Source: Verrucomicrobiota bacterium
Lineage (GTDB): Bacteria > Verrucomicrobiota > Verrucomicrobiia > Limisphaerales > SIBE01
Assembly (NCBI GenBank): GCA_016209525.1
Contig: JACQWK010000136.1
Span: 1-32,116, forward strand
Length of the DNA stretch: 32,116 nt
Direction: 5' to 3'
Positions within the stretch are counted from its first letter, which is position 1, and each line of letters starts with the position of its first letter. Shown here one piece after another: positions 18,595 through 27,200 of the stretch. The notes beneath the pieces were generated by a model. It was not told the origin of the DNA. It worked only from the letters and a program-made list of their open reading frames with translations, and did no database searches. Made by a program: the position numbers and the translations under genes.

Positions 18595-21500
18595 ATGTTC
18601 AGCGAAAGTCTGGGTTTCCTCTGGCACAATTCAGCGATCGTTCATGCCCTCATCGCCTGGGCCATCTGGCTGACAGGGTCTCACGCCGTGGCGGCGGAAT
18701 TCCTTCCTCGGGTTGTGAGCACCAACGGTCTCGTTCACTGCATCAGAGTCGGAGTTCGGGAATCTCTGATTGTGACAAATAATATGCCCTTGAAGCCGGG
18801 CGACTCCTTGGTGCCCGTGGGGGACGGCACGGCCGTCGTGCAGTTGGAGGCATCGTATTTCGCGCGAGTAAAGCCCGGCGCGAAGTTCCACATTCAGGCG
18901 CCAAAACGAACGGATCTTCCTTTCGTTCACTTGTTGGAAGGTATCCTCCATATTTTCAGCCGCGGCGGAGAAGAGGAAATGAAATGGCAAACCGGACACG
19001 CAACTCTGACCACGCGAGGCACCGAGTTTGTTCTTGAGACCCACGACAATCAAACTCTGGTGACCGTTTTGGACGGCCATGTGGAGCTGACTTTCACGAA
19101 TGCGCTCGAGGGCCGGGATTTGCTGATGAAGACGAACCTGGTCTCAAACGAGACAGGCGTTCTCAAACCTGGGCCAGCAGCCCGGTTTCAAAAGAGACCG
19201 ATCGAGGCGAAGAATCTTGTCCAATGGTGGCTCTATTACCCCGGAGTCTTGTGGAACGGGGATTTGAGCTTCAGCCGCGAGGAGAGGGACCGGTTGAAAG
19301 AGTCGCTCGATGCTTATCGAGCGGGGAACTTGCAACGCTCGTTGGAAGCCTATCCTCGCGTTCCTCCATTTGATCCGCCGGCTTCGGACTGCACACGGCT
19401 TTACCTCGCGAACCTGCTGCTGTCGGCAGCCCAACAAGAGCGCGCGGTCGATCTGCTCAATTCGGTCCCTCACGATGATTCGTTGGCGTCCGCTCTAAAA
19501 CTGATGATCGATGCGGTCAATTTTCGGACGGTGACGAATTCGGCGCGACCGCGGTCTGCTTCGGAATGGCTCGGCTACTCGTACTATTTGCAGTCCCGCT
19601 TTCAATTGAACGAAGCCAGGGAAGCCGCTCGTAAGTCGGTGGATCTCGCACCCGAGTTCGGCTTCGGTTGGGAGAGGTTGGCAGAATTGGAATTTAGCTT
19701 CGGGCGAATCAAGCCTGCGAACGACGATCTGGATCAGGCCCTGAAGCATTCTCCGGAGAATGCCCAAGCCCACGCGTTGAAGGGTTTCTTGTTGAGCGCG
19801 GAGAATAGGATTGCCCTCGCGCGAGGAGCGTTTGAGGAATCCATTCGACTCGATCCAGACTTGGGAAACGGATGGCTTGGACGCGGGTTGTGCCGGATTC
19901 GCAAGCGCGACTTCGAAGGAGGCGTCCAGGACCTGCAAATGGCCGCGGTGTTGGAGCCCAATCGTTCTTTCCTCCGAAGCTACCTGGGCAAAGCTTACGG
20001 GCTGAGCGGCGACGTCGGCAAATCAGATTTGGAGATTGCGAGAGCCAAGACCCTCGATCCAGGTGATCCGACCGCGCCGCTCTACTCGGCGTTGCAGAAG
20101 TACCAACAAAGCCAGATCAACGCAGCGGTCGCAGACTTAGAGGCCTCGCTCCGGCTGAACGACAATCGGGCCGTGTATCGCTCGCGCCCCTTGCTCGATC
20201 AGGACCGCGCGGTCCGGAGCGCCAATCTGGCGAGAATTTACGAAGCCGCGGGAATGTCCGAAGTGGCGGTCCAAGAAGCTTCGCGGGCGGCCAGCCGTGA
20301 TTACGGCAATTTCTCCGCCCATTTGTTTCTGGCCGAGACGTTCGACGCGTTGCGGGACCCGACTCGTTTCAACCTTCGATACGAAACGCCTTGGCTCAAC
20401 GAATTGCTGCTGGCTTACGCGCTCGCGCCGGTGGGCGGCGGCAATTTCTCGCAGCATGTGTCGCAACAGGAATACTCGCGGCTCTTCGAAACGGATCGGA
20501 TGGGCTTCAGCAGCTTGACCGACGTTCGCAGCGACGGCCAATGGCGCCAATTGGCCTCTCAATTCGGCACGTTTGGCAACACGAGCTATTCCCTCGACTT
20601 GAATTACCAACGCAACGAAGGAGTCCGGCCAAACAACGAGCTTTCTCGGATCGAATGGGACACGCAGATCAAACAACAATTCACACCGCAGGATTCCGTG
20701 CTGTTCCTGGCTTCGTACCAGGATTACCGCTCCGGAGACAACTTCCAGTATTATGATCCTCAACTTGCCAGCCGCAGCCTTAAGTTGGACGAGAACGAGA
20801 TTCCGACGCTCGTTGGAATCTATCATCACGAGTGGCGACCTCGGATCCACACATTGCTTCTTGGGGGACGCCTCACGGGCAAGCAGGACTTAAGTCTGGA
20901 AGACTGGCATCAGCTTGTTCTCGACTATCAAAACGGCAAGGTCAACAACCTGTGGCCTCCGTGGCGGGCCGACGATGATCGCCGACTCCAGACCAATTTG
21001 TTCTATCGGTCAAAACTCGAAGCTTATGTCACCGAACTCAACCAGATCATCCAAACCGAACAACACGCAGTCGTTCTTGGGGCCCGGATGCAGGCCGGCG
21101 AGCTTGAGACCATGGATCGCCTACCTGGACTGGACGACTACTTCGCTCCGACTCAGTCCGTGGAAGCCGGGGGGCTGAATGAGAACTTTCGACGGGCCAC
21201 ACTCTACGGTTACGACCACTGGAGATTATTTGATCGCTTGGTGTTGATCGGAGGATTGGCCTACGAATCGTTGGTTTATCCGGATGGTTTCCGAGATCCG
21301 CCCGTGCGTCCGGGGCGATCGCAAAGGAAACGAGTCTTGCCCAAAGGTGGCTTCGTCTGGGATGCGTGGACGAACGTGACGTTCCGCGGGATGTACGCGC
21401 AGTCGCTCGGTGGAGTTACTTTTGACCAGAGCTACCGGCTGGAACCATCCCAGATCGGGGGTTTCGTCCAATCGTTCCGGTCCATCGTTCCTGAATCGGA

Positions 21501-22140
21501 AGTGGGTTCCCTGGCGGGTGCCGACTTTGAAACCGCAGGGTTTGCGGTGGATGTGAAGCTTAGCGAGCACACCTATGTCGGCGTCTGGGCGTCGAGGCTT
21601 GTCTCCGAGGTGGATAGGAACGTCGGCGTTTTGGAGCAATTTCCAACCGAACCCTATGCAACGCGATCTGCGATGCAGGAGCGGCTCGAATTTGAAGAGC
21701 GTTCCTTGGGCGCTTACATCAACCAGCTCATCGGCCAAGAGTGGTCGATCGGCGCCACGTACGGACTCACGCGGTCGGATCTAAGTGCGACTCGGCCGGA
21801 TATTCCGGCAGATCTGGTTCCTTACTCCATTCGCACCGAGGAGTCCGACCTGCATCAACTCAGATTTCAGCTCTTCTTCAACCACCCTTCCGGTGTGTTC
21901 TCCCAAGCGCAACTGCTTTGGTGGTGGCAGCAGAACCGTGGCTACGTTCCGAAGCGTCCAGGGGATTCAGTCGCCCAACTGAACTTCCAGATCGGTTATC
22001 GCTTCCGGCACCGAAAGGCCGAAGTTTCGGTTGGTGTGTTGAATCTAACGGACGAGGACTATCGGCTCAGCCCGCTCAGCAACTATTCCGAACTTCCTCG
22101 CGAGCGGGCGTATTTCACGCGCCTTCGCGTCAATCTTTGA
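18595..22140 (+). CDS. FecR-TPR-outer-membrane beta-barrel protein
   Basis: The open frame starts at 18127, but its first 156 codons are palindromic repeat. The ATG at 18595 gives 1181 residues beginning with an export signal (about 1-36, ending AVAAEF). A FecR-type domain spans about 38-170, with a ribbon ending GHATLTTRGTEFVLET. The WWLYYPGVLW segment is typical of planctomycete and verrucomicrobial FecR-TPR proteins. TPR repeats fill about 222-570 (for example LARGAFEESIRLDPDLGNGW). From about 636 to the end the sequence alternates like an outer-membrane barrel and closes with VLNLTDEDYRLSP...RLRVNL, as in TonB-dependent receptors. No plug domain or TonB box is seen, so active TonB-driven uptake is unlikely. 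Likely role: an outer-membrane pore or receptor with a periplasmic FecR sensor arm. It follows a CHASE2-TIR gene, suggesting that FecR talks to CHASE2; this is inference. No ECF sigma factor gene lies nearby. Confidence 0.85.
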   Translation: MFSESLGFLWHNSAIVHALIAWAIWLTGSHAVAAEFLPRVVSTNGLVHCIRVGVRESLIVTNNMPLKPGDSLVPVGDGTAVVQLEASYFARVKPGAKFHIQAPKRTDLPFVHLLEGILHIFSRGGEEEMKWQTGHATLTTRGTEFVLETHDNQTLVTVLDGHVELTFTNALEGRDLLMKTNLVSNETGVLKPGPAARFQKRPIEAKNLVQWWLYYPGVLWNGDLSFSREERDRLKESLDAYRAGNLQRSLEAYPRVPPFDPPASDCTRLYLANLLLSAAQQERAVDLLNSVPHDDSLASALKLMIDAVNFRTVTNSARPRSASEWLGYSYYLQSRFQLNEAREAARKSVDLAPEFGFGWERLAELEFSFGRIKPANDDLDQALKHSPENAQAHALKGFLLSAENRIALARGAFEESIRLDPDLGNGWLGRGLCRIRKRDFEGGVQDLQMAAVLEPNRSFLRSYLGKAYGLSGDVGKSDLEIARAKTLDPGDPTAPLYSALQKYQQSQINAAVADLEASLRLNDNRAVYRSRPLLDQDRAVRSANLARIYEAAGMSEVAVQEASRAASRDYGNFSAHLFLAETFDALRDPTRFNLRYETPWLNELLLAYALAPVGGGNFSQHVSQQEYSRLFETDRMGFSSLTDVRSDGQWRQLASQFGTFGNTSYSLDLNYQRNEGVRPNNELSRIEWDTQIKQQFTPQDSVLFLASYQDYRSGDNFQYYDPQLASRSLKLDENEIPTLVGIYHHEWRPRIHTLLLGGRLTGKQDLSLEDWHQLVLDYQNGKVNNLWPPWRADDDRRLQTNLFYRSKLEAYVTELNQIIQTEQHAVVLGARMQAGELETMDRLPGLDDYFAPTQSVEAGGLNENFRRATLYGYDHWRLFDRLVLIGGLAYESLVYPDGFRDPPVRPGRSQRKRVLPKGGFVWDAWTNVTFRGMYAQSLGGVTFDQSYRLEPSQIGGFVQSFRSIVPESEVGSLAGADFETAGFAVDVKLSEHTYVGVWASRLVSEVDRNVGVLEQFPTEPYATRSAMQERLEFEERSLGAYINQLIGQEWSIGATYGLTRSDLSATRPDIPADLVPYSIRTEESDLHQLRFQLFFNHPSGVFSQAQLLWWWQQNRGYVPKRPGDSVAQLNFQIGYRFRHRKAEVSVGVLNLTDEDYRLSPLSNYSELPRERAYFTRLRVNL

Positions 22141-22150
22141 TTTCAAAAAA

Positions 22151-22180
22151 AAATAGCCCGCTACCTCCAACGAGCGGGCT
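22151..22180 (-). terminator. Intrinsic terminator reading leftward
   Basis: AGCCCGCT (22155-22162) and AGCGGGCT (22173-22180) form an 8-bp stem with a 10-nt loop. The run of A on the plus strand just left of it becomes a U-tract on minus-strand RNA, so it would stop transcription from the right-hand minus-strand genes before it enters the FecR gene. On the plus strand it is a hairpin without a U-tract. Confidence 0.6.
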
Positions 22181-22387
22181 CAGCGTGGAAACGAAACTGG
22201 TTTAACTGCTGACAGATAGAACCAGAACCGTCTCAGGAAGGACTTCCTTATACCCGCAACCTCCTTTGGAGGCAAACAAAAATTGCGCACTTTTCGCGGT
22301 TGAGAATAGTTCCGTGTAGCATCGCCGCCGGTAAACACACCCACCCCTGCCCACCTGGAGGTGAGCCGTGTTGCGCGCCACAATCGC

Positions 22388-22671
22388 CATTTCCCCTCCT
22401 GGAGGAGGTTCAGGGGAAGCCTCCAAACCACACTTGGCACATATTGTGACTATGAACCCGGTAGGGCTGACCTGCAGGTCAGTCCCACCACGTTCATGGA
22501 AAGCCCCCACGCCAAATTTGGCGCGCATTGGGACCTTGAACCGTAGCCGCCGACGCGAGGAGGCGGATATTGGTTTCAACCACGTTTTCCGCCGCGTTAC
22601 CTCGGCGGCTACGAACAGTCGGTTCATGGGGAGCCCACAAGCCCAGAGGGCGTGCATTGGGACCATGAACC
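22388..22671. repeat. Modular repeat array A-B-A-B'-A (array 2)
   Basis: The 581-base gap 22141-22721 contains, after the terminator, a short block CATTTCCCCTCCTGG (family E, 22388-22403; a second copy lies near 28257). Next come a degenerate A unit (22407-22458), a decayed copy of the CTGACCTGCAGGTCAG palindrome, another A (22491-22542), a different palindrome with arms GTAGCCGCCGA and TCGGCGGCTAC (22543-22612), and a third A (22621-22671). The same constant unit thus separates two unrelated palindromes. The DNA from 22672 to 22721 shows nothing recognisable. Confidence 0.8.
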
Positions 22672-22721
22672 AGCCAATCGGCGCGGCGTCCCTGCCTTGC
22701 TCCGCGACTAAATCATGCAGG

Positions 22722-23741
22722 CTAGCGGCATATGCGCCGCAGCAAGGCGATGCACGCAAACAGTGCAGCACCAGCCAGTGCCAAGAGGATCTGTTGCGAC
22801 GCACTCCCATCGCCATAATCATCCGGTCGCGGATCGGTTTGAGGATGAATGGTCACGGTTTGCTGCTTGGGGGAGGGCACTTCCTCCGTTGCTTGGACGG
22901 TCTTGTCAGTCCCAAAGGCGGCAGCCTCGAGAAGAGCCTGCTCCCAATCTACAGAAAGCAACAAATCCCATCCTGGGTTCAACTGTTTCACCTGACACGA
23001 ACAGGCACCCAGCAGATACAAACTGGCCTCGTCGATCGACTCGTCGCCGAGCTCTTTCATGGGCCAGGCCCCAAGCACGCGACCACGGCCAAAAACAAGC
23101 GCGGCCATCATTCCAGCGGGCGGAGGCGTCTGATTTGCCAAGGGCCCCCGCAGCATCGTGCGCAGAACCGATTCGCCAGCGTCGTTGGATCTCAATCGCA
23201 ACGTGGAAAACTTGACGCGCAAGGCCGGCCCTGGTCCCAAACGGCTTGTTGGATCGGCAGGATCGATCGGCGGCAGGGATGCGACAGTCTTGAGAAAAGC
23301 AAGGCGTTTGTCGAGGCGGGCAGCCTCCGAGTCGTCCAGGTTCTTCTGGCCGGATTCGAGCAGGATCCAGACGCCGGACTCGCCGGACAACAGTCGTCGA
23401 ACGATCTCGGTTCGGGCAGCGGAATTCGTCAATTCGGCAAGAGCCGACGGATTCAAGGCGCCAGACCAAACGAGCGTATCGTCCAGAGGGAAGAGCAGGC
23501 GGGTTTCCGTGACCTGGGTGCCGGCAGGCGCGATCGCCTTCAGATTCACGGCTGAATCATTGCCGAGATTCCTGAGGAGGCTCGCCACCGCAGGATCGGA
23601 GGCGGAATGGACCCCCACCTCGAGGCGGTAGGAATCGGCTGGCCACCGATCCAGCGCATATCGGAAGACCGGAATCGAACACGCGTGCGCCGAAGTCAGG
23701 GCAAACCCTAGAGATAACCAGAGCTTCAGTGAGGCGCGCAG
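22722..23741 (-). CDS. Exported, C-terminally anchored CSIPVFRYAL-type protein
   Basis: About 339 residues of conserved-looking protein, function unknown. The open frame extends to 24248, but everything before the export signal (LKLWLSLGFALTSAHA-C) translates a repeat element. No ATG, GTG or TTG lies close to the signal; the nearest start-like codons are CTG at 23741 and 23729, so the start is provisional. The mature protein begins CSIPVFRYALDRWPADSYRL, a motif I remember from conserved planctomycete and verrucomicrobial exported proteins of unknown role. The middle has TLVWSGALNP, SGVWILLESG and a conserved-looking GAWPMKELGDE. The last 24 residues form a membrane helix (ILLALAGAALFACIALL) followed by basic residues. 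Topology: signal peptide, periplasmic body, C-terminal anchor. Either initiation is unusual or the repeat insertion has removed the normal start. Confidence 0.65.
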   Translation of the reverse strand: MRASLKLWLSLGFALTSAHACSIPVFRYALDRWPADSYRLEVGVHSASDPAVASLLRNLGNDSAVNLKAIAPAGTQVTETRLLFPLDDTLVWSGALNPSALAELTNSAARTEIVRRLLSGESGVWILLESGQKNLDDSEAARLDKRLAFLKTVASLPPIDPADPTSRLGPGPALRVKFSTLRLRSNDAGESVLRTMLRGPLANQTPPPAGMMAALVFGRGRVLGAWPMKELGDESIDEASLYLLGACSCQVKQLNPGWDLLLSVDWEQALLEAAAFGTDKTVQATEEVPSPKQQTVTIHPQTDPRPDDYGDGSASQQILLALAGAALFACIALLRRICR

Positions 23742-23810
23742 ATGAGAGCGAAAACGGCCGGAGGAGTTCCGGAGTCTGGCTGCCGCGGATCTATTCGAGT
23801 TGTGCAGTGT

Positions 23811-24095
23811 ATCTGTCGAAATCGTCGCAAGCCGTGACGATTTTTCCGGCGCACGGCCTTCCAGGCCGCAGCGCGTGCATACGGAAGCCGCCGCTCGGAA
23901 AATTTCGTTCACCCCGGTCTTTTGGAGCCGCTGCGGCCTGGAAGGCCGCGCGCCGGTTTGGTTGCGGCTCTGCCGCGCTGCGCTGTTTCGCCGACTTGCA
24001 GTCGGCTGGGCGTCGGACGCTCCGACCGGTTCGGAGAGATCAAGCCGGTGCAGGCTGCAAGCTTGCGATACGGCAGGTTGAAAATCTGCGCTATG
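23811..24095. repeat. Composite repeat family C, copy 1
   Basis: This element fills most of the 533-base gap 23742-24274. It contains AATCGTCGCAAGCCG (near 23820), an inverted-repeat core with arms around GCGGCCTTCCAGGCCGC (23848-23873) and GCTGCGGCCTGGAAGGCC (23929-23954), and then GGTTGCGGCTCTGCCGCGCTG and CAGTCGGCTGGGCG. It ends in GTTGAAAATCTGCGCTATG at 24077-24095. Copy 2 (28391-28597) is in reverse orientation, and copy 3 runs off the right end of the window. Confidence 0.8.
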
Positions 24096-24123
24096 GGTTT
24101 GCGAAATTTCCAGGCCAAGGACG

Positions 24124-24165
24124 ATTCTCCCTTTCTCTTGGGGAGAGGACCGGGGTGAAAGGGAA
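24124..24165. repeat. Short hairpin repeat, family D, copy 2
   Basis: ATTCTCCCTTTCTCTTGGGG, then AGAGGACCGGGGTGAAAGGGAA: a diverged copy of the element at 16341-16383. It lies directly beyond the end of the family C element and before the 3' end of the PQQ gene. Confidence 0.6.
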
Positions 24166-24274
24166 GGCCACATGCGACCTCGAGCGTCGGCATGAGTCAT
24201 ACGAAGGGCCGAACTCCGTCGCTCTTTTCTTTGAAACCAAGAAAACATCCTGTCGCCTTATTGGTATAGACCCA

Positions 24275-27200
24275 TCAGAAGCTGCGCGCCGTGCTAAACC
24301 AGAACTTGCGGTCATCAACAGCAGCCACCGCAGGTCCGCCGAAACAGAGGACCCGGCCATCCAAAGTGGCCAGGTACACGCGGCTTTGCGCGATGGCCAT
24401 GCCGTCCCACACCGGCGGCGCTTTCAGAGCGATTTCGTGAAGGAGTTTTCCGTCCTTCATTGAGACAGCCAGGAGCTTGGCGCCGCGCTCTCCGTTTAAT
24501 ATCGCGTCTTGTTCAGCCAATTCGGCTTGCACCGCCGGGTCCTTGGCCACCAGGCGTTCGAAGGCGGTTTCCTCATTCACGATGTCCGCCGGCCCGGAAA
24601 TGAGGATGGTCTTTCCAGCCATGGCCATGGCCCTGGCGAATAACGGGACGAACCTCTGCCAATGATGCTCGACAAACGTGTTGGAGGGTTGGGAGGCGCC
24701 CGCCGGATTTCCCGGACGAGCGGGCGCGAAGAGCGGCGCTGTGGCCGGCTTGCGAAACCACAGCGCTGCACCGGAGCGGCCCTTGCCGGTATCGACGCCG
24801 GAGAGCACGCCATGAGATTGCCCTCCCGATTCGTCACGCGCATCTCCGCGGTCGAACGAACTGAAGAGCACGGCGCCATCGGCAATCCGCGGAGAGAACA
24901 AAGGCGAGGCGTGTAGCGCCACTTCCTCGGCGCTTAAGGCGCGGTGGAAAATGGCGAATTGATCGATGAGCCCCGTGTAACCGTGGTTGGGTCCATAATC
25001 CCCGACTTGGGAGCCCGAATCCGCCCCAAGTTCGAGACCTTGGGCCGGTTTCCTCGCGACCAGATTCGGGGCCGTGCCGTTGGCCACGAGCGAACCGTCC
25101 ACGTAGAGCCTCATGGTTTTGTCGGGTTCAAGCACCCCGGCGACGTGATGCCAGCCTTCGCCAATCGGTGTTTCGGCTTTGGCGGAGGAAAGCTCCGAAT
25201 TGCTACGGATGTAAAACGCCGGCTTTCGGCCATTCAGCGCGAGCGCGTATCCCTGAGCGTTGCCGCCGTGCGACAAAACCACTCCGTCCGGTCCATCGGG
25301 CATGACCCACGCCTCGACGGTCAAGGGGGTGTCGGCGGGATTGATCGCAGGCGTGTCCGTGAATCGGACCGCGGGCAGCGCCGCGGCGCCCGCAGCGTTT
25401 CCGCCGGGCGCAGAACCAGGACTCACGTCCGGAATTTTCCGGCTTGCCGAGAAGAGCTGATTCTCCAGTGTGGTGGTCCATTTGAGGTATTTCGCCTCGC
25501 GTCCGTAGCCATAGACATTTTGTTCGTCGAACACCAGGATTTGCCCGGCCGGGGCATACTTCCCGGCTTGGTAATAACCGTTGTGCCCGCCGGCGAAATT
25601 TTTGCCATAGACCCAGTAAGAGCGGTGGAACCAACTGTCATCCAGGAATCCCATCGGCGCGAAGATGTGCGCCCCCTCTCCTTGCTGCGTGCCACCTTGA
25701 ACGGCGGCATTGCCGGAGACGGGTCCGATGTCGATGCGATTTCCTTTGGCGTCGAATTTCTGCGAGCGCAGATAAGTGAACTTGCCATCGCTGGACAGAA
25801 TGTCGTTCAACCCCACCGGCATTTGAAGTGTCTGAACGCGCTCGTGCAAATCGCGGCCGGTTTCCGGGTCGCGGTCATCCAGCACGGTCTCGACGAGCTT
25901 CTGGCCGGTCGCAACCTCCAGGCGGAAGAATCGCATCCCTCCATCCAGGAAGACCGAGCGCCCGGCGACGAGACTGGCGACCCCGTTCTCAACGAGCACA
26001 CTGCCGTGCACAGGCCAAACCGACTCCAATTGTTCGTGCGCCATGAGACGGCGGTCGCCCAGCGCCGCCTGAAATCGCCAGATCAAGGCACCATCACTCG
26101 CGCGCAAGCAATACACCCACCCGTCGGCGCAGCCAAAGACCACCCGGCCATTCCAGTAAGTGGGCGGTGAATCGACGCGTCCGCCAACCGTCACATTCCA
26201 GAGTGGCTTGCCGCTGGCAGCATCGAGCGCGTGGACGGTATGATGATCGATCTGAGAGACGAAAAGCTTGCCCGCCGCGACGATCAGCGCGCTCAGGCGT
26301 CCGCCCAACTGCACGTTCCATTGTTCGGCCAATTGTTCGGCGAGCGGTTGGGCCGTGTGACCGCTGCGGGCGGCGTTTTGGCGATAGGTCGGCCAGTCCT
26401 TCTCTTCGGCCGGAATTTCATCGACTGGTTGCTGAAACGCTGGCCCGCGTTCAAGCCTGGCTTTCTCAGGACGAGGTCCCGGATGCCCGCTGGACGAGCC
26501 AGGGGCGAGGGCATTGAAACCGAAAAGCTTGGTTTCTGGATAGCAAGCGCAGTTGTGCGGCCCCGCATAAAGCAGCCCGTTGCAGGGCAAGACGCCATAG
26601 AGACAAGAGCTGCGAACCCAGTGATTCAGATCCCAATGTTCCTTGTTGAAATCGACGAATTCAATGCCGGTCCGCGAGGGAATCAAGAATCGATCGGTCG
26701 CCTTGGCGATGTAACACCGGTGATGGAACCAATACGTTTTCACGTCGGGCGGAAACTCCTTCTTGACCTCCCCCGTCTTCGGGTCGCGTCCGGTGAACGC
26801 ACCGGACATGTTGCCGCTGATGGTGGGCGCGTTCCAAACCAGGCCGCCGGTCACGATCAAATCTTCCGGCGAACGATAGCCGCTCTTGTTGTGCGGCGCG
26901 GACCAAACCTCTTTGCCGGTGTCCGCGTGATAGCCTTTCATCGCGCGGTCGCCTCCGGCGTAGAGGACCATGTCTTCGTGCAAGAGGAGCCGCGGGGCGT
27001 AATTGTATTCGAACAGTTTTCGCTTCGCCGCCGGTTCGCTTTGCCAACGCGTCTCGCCGTCGGCTGGGTTCACGCAGACCAACCGGTCGCCATCGTAGTA
27101 AACCAGCCGCCGGTCATCAACCGCGACGGTCAGGGGCGCGATCTTTCCCTGTTTTCGCCAAAGCACTTTCCCGCTGGCCCGATCGACGGCCTGGAGTTCC

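Noticed and set aside
20500..22140. Full TonB-dependent receptor.
   Set aside because: Only the barrel-like C-terminal part is recognisable; no plug domain or TonB box, with FecR and TPR modules in their place.
22368..23555. Plus-strand frame of 395 codons.
   Set aside because: It translates the A/B repeat array and then the antisense of the CSIPVFRYAL protein.
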